From NCBI GenBank assembly GCA_963678675.1, contig OY783197.1:8869647-8933646 (forward strand): DNA of 64,000 nt. Direction: 5' to 3'. Both the position numbers and the translations under genes were made by a program. Of this stretch, positions 56,101 through 63,724 are shown one piece after another. The stretch comes from Xiphydria camelus. Taxonomy: Eukaryota > Arthropoda > Insecta > Hymenoptera > Xiphydriidae. Within the stretch, counting starts at the first letter, position 1. Each line of letters begins with the position of its first letter. A model generated the notes under the pieces. It was not told the origin of the DNA and did not search any database. It worked only from the letters and a program-made list of their open reading frames with translations.

Positions 56101-57982
56101 GAATACAATGAAAATTGCAACGCACAATAAAAAATGTTTAAACTATAATCATATATCCATGATACTGAATTATCAATCGAATAACTGTTTTATGTCTTCA
56201 GCGTTCTCTATGAGTTGTTTTTATAAGTTTTTATAGATTATTTGTAATTTTTTATTTTTCTTTAAAATGTTGGACAAGAAGCCTCTGACGACGATTCCGG
56301 AGTCATTGATGCTCTAATAGTCCGCCATAGATTTTCCAATATTTTATTTACTAATGATTTTCGGCATAAACGATGCATAAAATGGGTTCATAATTCATTT
56401 AATTATTATTCCATAACGTTTCAGATCGCTGTGAAAACATTTTTTTCAAACACATTTTTGACTCCAAAGAAACAGTCGATCCTCCTTAACCCTAGAATAC
56501 ATGTTTTTCTTTATACATTAGTTTTAAGGTATTCCTAGCGCGTAGGAGCGATATTTAAGGGTGCCACAGGCGGGCCCCTCATAAATCAGTAATTCTACGT
56601 CATATAATATACACATATTCCCTATAATACTGATAATGAATAAATAAGATAAGGCCAATAAGTATTCAAGTTTATTATTTACATTTTCAAATTTTGGAAA
56701 AATATTCAAATTTGAAATCTGGCAACGTCGCATCACATGGTTTATGAAATGACAAGAGTACGGCCCTGAGTAGAATAATCGAATATCCGTGCAGCTCTGA
56801 AACATAACCTCTATAAATCACCGAATTCAATGTACTGCGGTCAAATATTGGCGCCAGCTCATAGTCATCGAAATCTTTACTCATCGAAAAGAATTAGAAT
56901 ATCGAAATTTCTCCCATTTTTTAAAAATATAATAAAATTCACTTCTGTACCATTAGAGCTAGTACCTACAATTCATAATGACAATACTTCTCAGATGGCC
57001 ACCGGTGGCGTTCAACGTTGCTTACTGTCGCGCCATCACTCGACCATGCACGAACCCTGATGCAACCGATGCAACGCTGCCAATTCTATTTCAGGTTATA
57101 TTCTATCGTCAAAACTCTACGTTTTGCTGTTTACGAACATCAATATCTTTGTCAAACATTCAGTGACCTTATATTTTTATGAACTAAAAAGATTCTATGC
57201 AATTTTCTGAAGATATGGAAATGGTTTTATTAATGTGTATAAATTTTAAACATGAGGATTTCGGCATTAAAATGTAGAAAAGTGGAGTCTTCCATAATGC
57301 TACATGTTAAATTTTCTAATTTCAAAATAAAAATTCTTTCTTAAATGCCCGGTAACCAGACCTGAAACTTTTCAAAAATAATCTTACGATATTCATTTCC
57401 ATTCTACAAAAAAATTAGCATTCTCTGTAATATTTCATCTCGCGCTAGGAATACCTTAATGTAAGCGTCGTAAAAATTACGACATATTAGTATTCTAGGG
57501 TTAAAAAAACATCAAAGTATTAAAACTAGAAAGAAAGATCACTGAGTCAATACCTCTAATTTGCTGACTTTCTTGGCGGCATTCATCGCCTTGACCTTCG
57601 AATTGCCGCCGACAGGTGGGAACCTGGGTCTCATGTGCGGCAACCCCTGTGGTGGCAGCAGACCTCTCGGTCCAGGACCGGGTCTCGCCAGAGGACCGGG
57701 TCTCATGAGCAATCCTCGCGGTCCCATGCCTCGTGGCCCCATCATCGGTGGCATGAGCGGCGGCAGGCCACGTCCCCTCGGGCCGAAGAGCGGCGGCGGG
57801 CCGCCCGGCCTTAGTGGCGGCATTCGCTGCCTTATCGGGCCAAACATCGGGCCGAGCGGCAACGGCATCCTCGGCGGAATGCCGGGCGGTGGGAATCTAC
57901 CGCCGAATCGTGGCAACGGCGGGCGCATGCCAACTGGCGCCATCCTCGGTCCTATTATCGGTCCGATGTTCAGCGGGCTCAT
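34233..57982 (-). CDS. NUFIP1: NUFIP1-like RNA-binding zinc finger protein
   Basis: Five coding exons: 57554-57982, 39763-40061, 37712-37899, 34648-34797, 34233-34576, with GT-AG borders and phases 0/2/1/1, giving about 469 aa (human 495). NUFIP1 binds RNA and is an assembly factor for box C/D snoRNPs; it also serves in ribosome turnover. Exon 1 is Pro/Gly/Arg/Met-rich (PPPGIPPRMPLPLGPMFGP). Exon 2 carries the conserved zinc fingers: HYCEVCDRDF, HKLEH, then CGIEDCTFSAH and HIAMQH, leading into EDIQKWITERKKKYPTKANI across the junction with exon 3, the family signature. The C-terminus has LLDRLLSRSIQHERNLICQC and ends NNFFE, also a family match. I chose ATG 57982; the open frame extends upstream only to a GTG at 58054. 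Intron 1 is 17.5 kb and full of transposons. The joining of exon 1 is inferred from phase and composition. Confidence 0.85.
34577..34647 (-). other. Short last intron of NUFIP1
   Basis: A 71-bp intron (GTACGT at the donor, TTTTACAG at the acceptor) separates SDSNE from DDCPEEVPIKRQK. Reading through it gives the false frame at 34406-34759. Confidence 0.8.
35684..35973. mobile_element. F6-like element in NUFIP1 intron 3
   Basis: The ends AGGGCCGGTTTGTTCACCT and the inverse (AAGGACCGATTTATTCACCT) form terminal repeats, flanked by TTA on both sides as in Harbinger insertions. The first 11 bases equal those of the hairpin at 32475, but the interiors differ. Confidence 0.65.
36440..37560. repeat. 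Diverged inverted repeat of about 1.1 kb in NUFIP1 intron 2
   Basis: Blocks near 36445-36720 (GGTGTTTTGAAGGTCAAA, AAAGCATAGTTTTTTTGC, GCGAATCATTCTACGATTTT) recur inverted at 37305-37560. The arms are about 75-85% alike by eye. It ends about 150 bp short of coding exon 3 (37712-37899). Confidence 0.6.
38692..39271. mobile_element. Short pogo/Tigger-type derivative
   Basis: The ends TACCGTAAAATGGGGTGAGA and inverse match the termini of the longer element at 44631-46207 over more than 100 bp on each side. The interior contains an 80-bp perfect-looking hairpin (39058-39137). No transposase is left. Confidence 0.75.
39058..39137. repeat. Near-perfect hairpin with about 35-bp arms
   Basis: ATCTGTACCCCAGGATAAAA and the following AGTGTATTAAGTCCAAT are exactly mirrored around TATTACAA. 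It is compact enough to be a small foldback insertion within the Tigger derivative. Confidence 0.8.
39478..39705. repeat. Foldback sequence beside NUFIP1 exon 2
   Basis: TAGAAGGAAACTCGAATTTT and AATAATAACATTTATTTCC each recur inverted (GGAAATAAATGTTATTATT, AAAATTCGAGCCTCCTTCTA). The arms are about 90 bp. The right arm ends 58 bp from the exon 2 donor. Confidence 0.75.
40070..42739. other. NUFIP1 first-intron sequence, including possible 3' UTR of the alternative form
   Basis: I recognise no repeats or coding blocks here. If 42740-42874 is a real terminal exon, 3' UTR sequence would run down from 42739. TTTATT (AATAAA on the - strand) occurs at about 41760 and elsewhere, so no unique poly(A) site can be named. 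Confidence 0.3.
42740..42874 (-). CDS. Candidate alternative terminal exon of the NUFIP1 locus
   Basis: On the - strand an acceptor (GATTGCTTTCGTTACAG) is followed by 44 codons and a stop. They start GGQKPGDKSTVES and contain ATEQTEQTEQTEETQPSSAQ, an acidic and glutamine/threonine-rich tail. The reading frame at the acceptor is phase 0, as required after the exon at 50890-51081. The low-complexity tail gives no family. Alone it would be weak; together with the other exon it makes a coherent ending. A cryptic or unspliced open frame is the alternative. Confidence 0.45.
   Translation of the reverse strand, partial: GGQKPGDKSTVESEGVQKTENATEQTEQTEQTEETQPSSAQAQS
43100..43758. other. Intronic sequence, nothing recognised
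   Basis: AT-rich sequence without long open frames, repeats or element ends that I can identify. Confidence 0.4.
43759..44007. mobile_element. MITE with 33-bp perfect terminal repeats
   Basis: TGAAGGGTCCAGTGGAAAAA followed by CGATGAGGGTCCAT is exactly inverted at the right end. Length is 249 bp and the interior is non-coding. The flanking bases (ATT..TTT) do not settle the target duplication. Confidence 0.85.
44013..44108. repeat. (GA)n microsatellite
   Basis: Nearly pure GA for about 95 bp, directly after the MITE. The Ser-Leu frames on the - strand come from it. Confidence 0.95.
44896..45501. mobile_element. Element nested in the Tigger-type element
   Basis: TACCGTAAAACGGGGCTAGT at left and (inverted) TACCGTAAAAGGGCGACTTG at right. 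An inner pair (TTTTCAAGTCGCC and GGCGACTTGAAAA at 45074-45108) makes a small hairpin. The ends resemble those of the host element, so this is probably a related family. Confidence 0.6.
45684..45968 (+). pseudogene. pogo/Tigger-like transposase, C-terminal fragment
   Basis: The frame contains FLKSFKAAWRNIMSTYK and GIPKDVFPSLLKAAIEKID, then NGFYAVGIFPMNRHKVLNKI before the stop. This pattern (F-K-WR, P-FP-LL, GF-A-GI-P-N) is typical of the end of DDE_1 (CENPB/Tigger/jerky-like) transposases. The DDE core is missing, so the start Met is not real. Confidence 0.75.
46211..47580 (-). pseudogene. mariner transposase, broken
   Basis: The N-terminal helix-turn-helix is at 47337-47580 (FIRHCIRYEFHQGKSVRKAG, WYERFKDGDFDVSDRERTEA). 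After a foreign insert (about 46990-47335) the frame resumes with TQQAISYRFEAMGK and WWDMKGV, with several stops. It ends in one open piece at 46211-46393 (FDFHLFRKMQNELSDVRF, then EVQKWVDNFL and KRWLKIIESEGDYFD). The usual PPYSPDLAPSD motif appears as PAYSLDFDF. The element cannot encode a working enzyme. Confidence 0.8.
46990..47335. other. Foreign insert within the mariner relic
   Basis: About 345 bp interrupts the mariner frame between LLDEN and the second helix-turn-helix. It is more GC-rich (GGCGAGCCTCGCCCCC) than its host. No terminal repeats were evident. Confidence 0.5.
47815..47843. repeat. Small hairpin
   Basis: CCGTTGAATGATAACTCATC and the following ATTCAACGG form a 13-bp perfect stem. 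Confidence 0.6.
47897..48127. mobile_element. Palindromic element, about 230 bp
   Basis: AATTGGATAACGTTTATTGA with TAGGGAACCAAGCGCCAATTG is inverted at the right end. The middle is a second palindrome (AAGATAAGATTATGCGTAGT, TAGGTAGATAAAG). The left arm has an extra GGCGCTTGGTTCC hairpin that interrupts symmetry. Confidence 0.85.
48494..48728. mobile_element. TTAA-flanked MITE (piggyBac-like)
   Basis: Flanked by TTAA at 48490-48493 and 48729-48732. The ends CACGTTTGCTGAGT and CACGTTCGCTGCGT (inverted) match. The arms are unusually GC-rich (GGCTCCCACGTGAGGGTGGC) for this region. No coding content. Confidence 0.75.
48918..49330. mobile_element. Possible hAT-type MITE
   Basis: CAGAGTGGCCACTAAACGC at left and (inverted) CAGGGTGGCCGCTTATC at right form short terminal repeats, with CCCGATTTTCCCAGTCG and CCCGATTTACAAGTG as inner words. 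The assignment rests on the end type only. Confidence 0.5.
49718..49915 (+). mobile_element. Half copy of the TACCGTATG foldback family
   Basis: The left arm TACCGTATGTCCGAGGCC through AAGTGTCAAACGTCTGATTT, CCCGATAGCTGTCAATTCGG matches the left arm of 50026-50405. The other arm is absent. Confidence 0.65.
50026..50405. mobile_element. Large palindromic element, TACCGTATG ends
   Basis: A 380-bp foldback with arms of about 165 bp, nearly identical (TACCGTATGTATCATGCCAA and inverse at the ends; CTGCGTGAGAGCGAAAAGTG in the arms). The centre is CGAAGTATTGAATAATAGAC. The interior is related to 4632-4910. Frames over it are by-products. Confidence 0.85.
50410..50592 (-). repeat. Possible retroelement 3' end
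   Basis: On the - strand the text CCTACGAAACGGTTCGACCG followed by ATTTTTATGAAATTTTTTATG resembles a common insect non-LTR 3' tail, ending next to short TATA-type repeats (TATATATGTATATA). This is from memory of such tails and is not certain. Confidence 0.3.
50890..51081 (-). CDS. Candidate alternative exon of the NUFIP1 locus, retroelement-like
   Basis: On the - strand a strong acceptor (TTTTTCTTCCTACAG) opens 64 codons that end at a CAG/GTACTG donor. The frame is open throughout and both ends are phase 0. It begins ELELKKPWMTDEIRCEIQKK and contains EWEEFKDLRNKVTRMIRDAK. This highly charged helical pattern (PW-T-EI..., W--FK-LRNKV---IR-AK--Y) is like the linker before the reverse transcriptase in LINE-type elements. 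Joined to NUFIP1 exon 1 (57554-57982) and the exon at 42740-42874 it gives a 251-aa protein. It may equally be a LINE scrap that happens to have splice-like ends. Confidence 0.5.
51568..51842. mobile_element. GC-rich element with short terminal repeats
   Basis: CCTGCCACACACTCGTCG at left and (inverted) CTCTGCCACACTATGCTC at right. The interior is CpG-rich (GGCGAGGCGGACGCAGTG, GCGGCAGCGCGAGGAG). It is bounded by AT-rich intron. The class is uncertain. Confidence 0.5.
52297..53004. mobile_element. mariner-like element, internally deleted, TA-flanked
   Basis: The terminal repeats CAGGGTGCGGCAACATAACT, continuing TCCTTTTTT, are inverted at the right end, about 30 bp nearly perfect, flanked by TA at 52295 and 53005. 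It contains the 3' part of a transposase. Confidence 0.85.
52408..52815 (-). pseudogene. mariner-family transposase, C-terminal half
   Basis: An open 135-codon stretch contains IWFQQDGATAHTSRESM, WPDRSSDLVPCDFFCGVF and LKSRVYVNRLRTLQDLVRAE, and ends GNRGRHLPDMIFKT plus stop. QQDGATAHT holds the second catalytic Asp, and the SSDLVPCDFF region (normally SPDLTPCDFF) the third. The N-terminal DNA-binding domains and first Asp are deleted. The reading frame is still clean. Confidence 0.85.
53084..54086. mobile_element. 1-kb foldback element
   Basis: GGGTCATTCCATACCAAATC at left and its inverse at right start arms of about 490 bp that are nearly identical. They meet around 53575-53600 at GGGGGCCACCGGTCGGTCGG; the inner 35 bp of each arm are GC-rich (GACGCCGCGTCGG..CCGCCAGCGTGTCG), the rest AT-rich. 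The AATATCCTTT/AAAGGATATT just outside are also inverted, with a 6-bp offset. No gene is carried. Confidence 0.9.
54720..54965 (+). repeat. Two copies of the dispersed intronic motif
   Basis: CTGAATTCAGATCTGTAAGT and CTGAACTCGAATCCGTAAGT each lead into AAAATGTGGATAACGCGTCAA-like sequence. The same motif occurs inverted in NAT10 intron 4 (26600-26900). Confidence 0.5.
55275..55425. repeat. Inverted repeat
   Basis: AAGGAGGTTCTAACGATAAT..GCAATTTTGAT pairs with ATCAAAATCATTCTGTTAAT..CCTCCTT across about 60 bp. Confidence 0.65.
56490..57500. mobile_element. TTAA-flanked element of about 1 kb (piggyBac-like)
   Basis: TTAA lies at 56486-56489 and 57501-57504. The ends CCCTAGAATAC and inverse, followed on both sides by AAGGTATTCCTAGCGCG, form terminal and subterminal repeats. 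There is no transposase. The segment 56993-57060 (GGCGTTCAACGTTGCTTACT, CGCGCCATCACTCGACCATG) is shared with the interior of the Harbinger derivative at 14490-14550, so it holds a further inserted piece. Confidence 0.75.
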
Positions 57983-58054
57983 GCCTCCTCGCGGAGAAAT
58001 TCGCCGTCCGACGACCCTCCCGCGGTCTCCGGCGTGGAATTCGAACAACCTCAC

Positions 58055-58433
58055 TAAGCGTCTCTCTGTCCCGCCCTCGAATTGAGGTTAGCTCGGTCGT
58101 ATCGTGCGGTCGTGCGCGCTTCGTGTCCGTGAAAAGTAGAGTTTACGTGCTGAGGAAGAGTTGCCTCTTTAAACGCGATAACGAGGTGAATGTTTATTCC
58201 AAATGAGACGACTTTTCAATGTAGGACGCAAAATATACCACTCGATCGCGGGAACACACGATGCTATACAACTGCCAACTACGCCGAACAAATATGGACG
58301 CGAGCACGACGCAACACAAGCTCTCGCGTCCAAGTCTAATGGCGGGTTCATACGCTAGGCGCTAGGGAAGTACGGCGGCCAGCCACCAGATGGCGCTGCT
58401 CTTCTCACTAGTGGTCGAACACGAGTACGTTTC
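58055..58433 (-). promoter_or_regulatory. NUFIP1 5' region with CTCF-like site
   Basis: This stretch holds the presumed 5' UTR and promoter. It is CpG-richer than the introns. CCACCAGATGGCGCT at 58383-58397 fits the CTCF core consensus (CCA-CAG-TGGCG). No TATA box is evident. The next transposon begins at 58434. Confidence 0.4.
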
Positions 58434-58649
58434 TACACCCGGGGACACGGTATCTGTCGCTGGTGACTTTTTTTAAACGTTATTTTTAAACGTACTAAAC
58501 AATAATTAATAATCCTCATGCTTTCATTAACGAGAGTAGACGCCACCGTAGCTAATGAGCGCATGAGAATTAATTATTCATTGGTTAGTACGTTTAAAAA
58601 TAACGTTTAAAAAAAGTCACCAGCGACCGATGCCGTGTCCCTGGGTTTA
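58434..58649 (+). mobile_element. F2 foldback element
   Basis: TACACCCGGGGACACGGTAT to GTGTCCCTGGGTTTA (last bases altered). It is followed at 58652 by another F2 copy with only two bases between. Confidence 0.85.
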
Positions 58650-58651
58650 TG

Positions 58652-58868
58652 TACACCCGTGCTCACGGAATCTGTCGCTGGTGACTTTTTTTAAATGTTA
58701 TTTTTAAACGTACTAACCAATGATTAATCAATCCTCGTGCTTTCATTAACGAGAGTAGACGTCACCGTAGCTAATGAGGGCATGAGAATTAATTGTTCAC
58801 TGGTTAGTACGTTTAAAAATAAGGTTTAAAAAAAGTCACCAGCGACAGATTCCGTGAGCACGGGTGTA
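58652..58868 (+). mobile_element. F2 foldback element
   Basis: TACACCCGTGCTCACGGAAT to GAGCACGGGTGTA. It is nearly identical to 15957-16173 and to the inverse of 18296-18512. Confidence 0.85.
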
Positions 58869-58882
58869 TAGGGGTATTCCCA

Positions 58883-59222
58883 TTAGATATCTTTGACCAC
58901 GCTTTGTCGCCAGTCGTACTAATCCGCTACGTGGCGCCTTATCGCTGGCCCTGTGTTGGCTGCTGCTGACTGCTGGCTGTTGGCTACGCTGGCTCATATA
59001 AAATTCGTTCGAACATTTACTGGACTATTTCTATTACTTCATAAAATTCCTTATCCCTACATATTTATTACAAAATGGAATAATGCTTCATTGCACTGAT
59101 TGCACTCAAGTCCCTTCACTCACACCTCATTCGCCCGATTTCAACCGGGCCAGCGACACTGAGCCACCACGCGGTTGGCGACAACGGTATGGCCATGCGA
59201 AACGCAGAGTTGCAGGGGGCTC
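58883..59222 (+). repeat. Dispersed repeat R340, copy 2
   Basis: It matches 16762-17093 from TTAGATATCTTTGACCACG to GAGTTGCAGGGGGCT, with small indels. Both copies stand next to F1/F2 clusters. Confidence 0.75.
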
Positions 59223-59449
59223 CCCTTGGTGTACAACCCCAGTACGACCATTTTTCTCCACAGCGCGGCGCTCGCGGCATTCTCTCGCTTTACGCAATAG
59301 ACTGCCTAAGCCTGATATTACATTGCAGCGACGCGACGGATTGTCGCGCGCGACGAATCACTCCGATTGGCTGTGAAAAAAGTGGTGGTGGGGTAAATCT
59401 GTCGCGGCGACGAAATTTTTCGTCGCTCGAAAGTTGAGCAGTGCTGAAC

Positions 59450-59769
59450 TACCGTATGTCCGCGATCATTTGAACCATAGGAAAATTGCGAGTTTTGCAT
59501 GAGCACCCCTTTGGGTCTCCTTGTCCAATAGAATCACCGGAGAAGCGTGAATGCGCATGCGTAGTCATCCGCGAGTGTGGCGTCGTCAGCAAGTTCAGAT
59601 CGGTTATCGAAATAATCGATCTGAACTTGCTGACGACGCTACACTCGCGGATGACTACGCATGCGCATTCACGCTTCTCTGGTGATTCTATTGGACGAGG
59701 AGACCCAAAGGAGTGCTCATGCAAAACTCGCAATTTTCCTATGGTTCAATTGATCGCGGACATACGGTA
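59450..59769. mobile_element. F1 palindromic element, full copy
   Basis: TACCGTATGTCCGCGATCA at both ends, 320 bp, over 95% identical by eye to 11705-12024. It lies 36 bp before the MADF gene start codon. Confidence 0.9.
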
Positions 59770-59805
59770 CAAAGCGATGGCAGCGATAGTTTCGAGCGAA
59801 AAAAG

Positions 59806-61791
59806 ATGGAGGATCCAGTGAGTATATTTACAACAACAATGATATTAGGTTTGTTTTTGTTGCCCACACTTTCTGCACTCATTTCTCTACAGTCCAGTAT
59901 ATCTGTAGTTCTCACAAAAGAGCCGAAAGTGTAGAATTCCCCGTCAATTTTTACAACTCTCGAAAAAGAGTAAATATTGGTGGGAAGTTTTTGACTTTAT
60001 GATAACTATGTACTGTACCGTTGAAAACTGAGCATACTTAACGTAGACAACGAGAACAAATGTATTGATAGTAATTACATATGTAGGGGCCTAAGAGAAT
60101 TTCAATATAATCTTTCAGGAATTTTACAAGTGCGGAATGTGCGAGGAGGAGTTTCTTACAACAGAACTAGATGATCACCCTTGTTTTCATGGATATTCCA
60201 ATTTAAAGTGGGTAGATGGCCTTCTGTATCCAAAGAATCGTAAGTAGTCAAATTTCTTACAATATTTATTGTGCTATAGTACTTTTTTGTTATTGTAAAC
60301 AAGGTGTTTTTATTGAGGCTGATTATAAAACAATCTATAGGTAGGGTACCGTGTGATTGTTTCCGTTGATCGGTACTTTCCAGTATGAAGCCAATCGTAT
60401 AGCCCATCCTTTTATTGCAAATGAACGTATTATCAGCCTCAAGGAAAACACCTTGTATACATTATAATTGGTTATGTGTAAAAAGTTTATGTTCGTTTTA
60501 TTATCCACATCACAGGGGAAAGTATAATTGAGGAATCAGCCCAGAAAGTTTCTGTCATCAATAAGGCTGCACAAAGTACGTGAAAAAGATTTATACATTT
60601 ATATTCTTTTGCACATTCTGTTACGTACACTATCGTGATCTGCTAAATAATCGCGTAAATGTTATAAATGTTATTTTGTAGATGACGATTCGGTTTCAAC
60701 AAATTATCAGCTTCTAAAAAGCTCTGAATATTTGGAATCACAAATATCTGCTGATATCAATAGAGTAGGTGAAGTCGACATTGAAGAAACATTAATCGCT
60801 GAGGTTCGCATTCGTCAACCTTTATGGAACCATAGACTCCCTATTACACAACGAGATAGGAATACAATGCATGAGCTATGGAATGAAATATCTGTTGAAC
60901 TAAAAGGTACTTTTTCTGTTATTTCGTTATCAAGTTTGTCTACTGTACGATATTGATTGTATCTTACAATGAACGCATTAATTATATCGTGTTTATTTTG
61001 AGAATACTTTATATTTGAAGGAGTACTAACACCGGAAGAGGCTTCAAAGAAATGGAAGAACCTTAAAGACTCCTTTATCCGCAGCCTGAATGATGAGAAA
61101 AAGAGAAAGAAAAGTGGTTCAGGCTCGACAAAAAGTAAAAAATGGAAATGGTATGACCAAATGTTATTCATAAGAGATCTTCAAAGTAGTGAACGGTTAG
61201 TAACAATTCTTATGCATATCTTCCATCACTTGAGGTACACCCGGGGACACGGTATCTGTCGCTGGTGACTTTTTTTAAACGTTATTTTTAAACGTACTAA
61301 CCAATGATTAATAATCCTCATGCTTTCATTAATGAGAGTAGACACCACCGTAGCTAATGAGCGCATGAGAATTAATTGTTCATTAGTTAGTACGTTTAAA
61401 AATAGCGTTTAAAAAAGTCACCAGCGACAGATACCGTGTCCCCGGGTGTACATGTTAATTTATATTTGTTTCATTTTTTAACAGCACTATAACCAACGTA
61501 ACCCAGGAGGACCATTCTGACAAGGAAAGGAGTAGTGGTTCCTCCATCACTAAAAGGCAGAAGACTGACCAAACTAACAAAACGTTGGAAAGGTTATGCA
61601 ATGCGGTTATTGAACCAATAGAGCCTCCCCAACCACCTCAACCACCTCAACCAACACCTATAATACAGGACGACGACGTTGATCATATCGTAGGATTAAT
61701 AGGAAGTTCGTTACGGCGTATGCCGGAAGGAATTAGATTGCGACTTGGAATGAACCTGTACAATCAATGCTTACAAAAGGAATTGGAATAA
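59806..61791 (+). CDS. Harbinger MADF-domain accessory protein with N-terminal zinc-finger-like motif
   Basis: Six exons: 59806-59817, 60119-60239, 60516-60575, 60682-60906, 61021-61195, 61485-61791. All are GT-AG and in phase, 299 aa. Residues 5-28 contain a possible zinc site (C9, C12, H24, C26 or H28 in YKCGMCEEEF..HPCFHGY). A MADF DNA-binding domain spans about 102-195 (LIAEVRIRQPLWNHR, then MHELWNEIS, EASKKWKNLKDSF, WKWYDQMLFIRD). A PPQPPQPPQP linker and a C-terminal helix (DHIVGLIGSSLRRMPEGIRL) follow, the latter like a BESS-type interaction region. In PIF/Harbinger elements this protein binds the element ends and helps the nuclease. I chose ATG 59806 over 59777 because only it keeps the frame into exon 2. 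Intron 5 holds an F2 element. Confidence 0.8.
61236..61450 (+). mobile_element. F2 foldback element in a Harbinger intron
   Basis: TACACCCGGGGACACGGTAT to GTGTCCCCGGGTGTA. It is closest to 63725-63935 (both have ATTAATGAGAGTAGAC and end AAAAATAGCGTTTAAAAAAG). Confidence 0.85.
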
Positions 61792-61889
61792 AAAATTTTA
61801 TTGTATGTTTTCTTGATCTCCCTAATCAAACATCGAAATATTTTATATACAGAATTGTAGTCTTCCTGACAAAACATCATGATTGAATT

Positions 61890-63548
61890 TTAAATATTAT
61901 TTTGCCATGGAACTGCACCGTCAGTGTTAAAATATCTCATAAACTGATCTCTTATCTGACCTGCAGCACGGGTATTCGTGTTGGATCCAATGTTTGTAAT
62001 ATTTAATAACGCGGTTTCTTCCAACTGATCTAAGTCAATCTCTTCAACCAAGTTATCGTTATTATTTCGCCTCAACCAATTATGTAGAGAGATTGTAGCT
62101 TGTACAATTTTTAAAGCTCTTTCTATAGAAGTATTGATTGCCCGTCTATAAATTCTCCATTGGGAAGAGAGAATGCCAAACGAACACTCGACAATCCTGC
62201 GTGCTCGACTAAGCCGGTAATTGAATACTCGCTTCTCTTTTGTTAGACCTCTGCCAGGAAATGGTCGCATCATGTATTCTGTTAATTGGAAGGCTTCGTC
62301 TCCAATGAATACATATGGCAGCACTGGATGACCATTACAGATTAAAGATGGTGGAGGAATATCCATTTTTCCTGTAGCGAGTTTTTGGCCTATTGCTGAT
62401 TTGTTCCAAATACCCCCATCACTCTGCCTTCCTGGAGCTCCGATGTCGACAATGCGAAATCTATAATTACTGTCGCATACTGCCATTAAGACAATGCTAT
62501 GCGAGCCTTTATAATTATAGTAAGTCGATCCGCTGTTTGGTGGAGCCTGTAATATTAAGTGTTCCGTATTCAGCAAAAGTAGATAATAATTTCCTTAGAT
62601 ATGTAACTTCAATGAGTTATTAACCTGGGGCCCCTTTCTCGAGTCACTCGCAAGAGAAATGTATACGCATCTTAGCGAATAGACTAATCAGTAACTCCAT
62701 CACAACGGAATACTTGATCCTGATTGGTCTATTCGCTAAGATGCGTATACGTAACTGTGCGAGTGACTCGAGAACTCGAGGGGGCCCTGACGTTTATATA
62801 TTTGTAAATTACCTGAATAACGACATGTTTTCCATCAACCGCTCCAATGCAGTGTGGAAATTGACATTTATTTTCAAAGTCTCTAGCAATCTCTTCCCAC
62901 TCAGCCAAAGTAGGTTCAGCGAGAAGAATTGATGATAATACCTCCCATAATGCTTTGCATGTTTCCAGGATGATATTCGAAATTGTTGGCTGTGCTATAT
63001 AATATTGGTATTTCATGGACATCATTGAATCTCCAGTTGCTAAGTACCTGTAATAAACATCGTTACAGTTACATTTTTCAACAATGAAAAATAAAATAAG
63101 AATACTCTTACAAAAACTGTATTCTTTACCTTAATGTTAGAAGTAAGCGTTCTTGTGGACAGATTGGCTCTCGAATGTACCTTTTCTTTTGAATGCGTGG
63201 TCCGACTAACAGAAGCAGCTCATCGAAACTTGTTTTAGACATTCGGCAGTAATTATGGAAAATCACATCGCTTTCCAGTAGTCGAGGTATTGTGACATTA
63301 AATGCTCCGCATTCATTCCTTTGTTTCAAGAATGGAACTATCCAATGTCTCCTTCTTCGGTGCTTTTGAGGTTTTTGGAGGTTAATTATTGCAAGAGCAG
63401 CAGTAATCGCCAAACGTCGTCTCTGAACTTCTTTTTTGTAGTTATTGTTATACTGCTCACAGTACTCGAAATAACCTTGTCTATAAGCATCATACTGTTG
63501 AATGCATGCGTTTTTTGATTTTTTTCTTATATGTATTTGTGCATTCAT
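61890..63548 (-). CDS. PIF/Harbinger transposase nuclease, second type, intact
   Basis: Three exons: 63130-63548, 62813-63047, 61890-62546, in phase with GT-AG borders, 436 aa. The catalytic residues are readable: D211 in CIGAVDGKHVVIQ, D261 in APGRQSDGGIW, E338 in RRIVECSFGILSS; FIGDEAFQL lies between. The N-terminus is basic (HIRKKSKNACIQQYD, KPQKHRRRRHW), which fits DNA binding or nuclear entry. Exon 2 has LRYLATGDSMMSMKYQYYIA, a helix-turn-helix-like block of the family. The start ATG at 63548 is supported by the same start in the derivative at 14366. Intron 2 holds the F5 hairpin. This nuclease is only distantly related to that at 8114-10201. Splicing is inferred. Confidence 0.85.
62637..62788. 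mobile_element. F5 hairpin element, arm type 1, in a Harbinger intron
   Basis: GGGGCCCCTTTCTCGAGTCA and inverse, loop with CACAACGGAATACTTGATCC. It is nearly the same as 10430-10576, with an extra CTCGAG-rich end. Confidence 0.85.
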
Positions 63549-63724
63549 TTTACGTATACAATTAGTATCAAGTTCTGACGAATTATACAAACACCAATCT
63601 TTTACAGTACATATCCAACTTCACCGAAATATACACAATACGTATCTACACACAATTGATCTTTAGGAAGTTTTACAGAGATTCTAGATTCTTTCTATAT
63701 ATAACACTTTCGGAACACTGTATG

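Noticed and set aside
57983..58054. NUFIP1 start at 58054
   Set aside because: The codon there is GTG; the first in-frame ATG is 57982.
57561..58085. 174-codon Gly/Pro-rich + strand frame opposite NUFIP1 exon 1
   Set aside because: It is the antisense shadow of the repetitive Pro/Gly/Arg coding exon; the - strand has the matching donor and joins the zinc-finger exon in phase.
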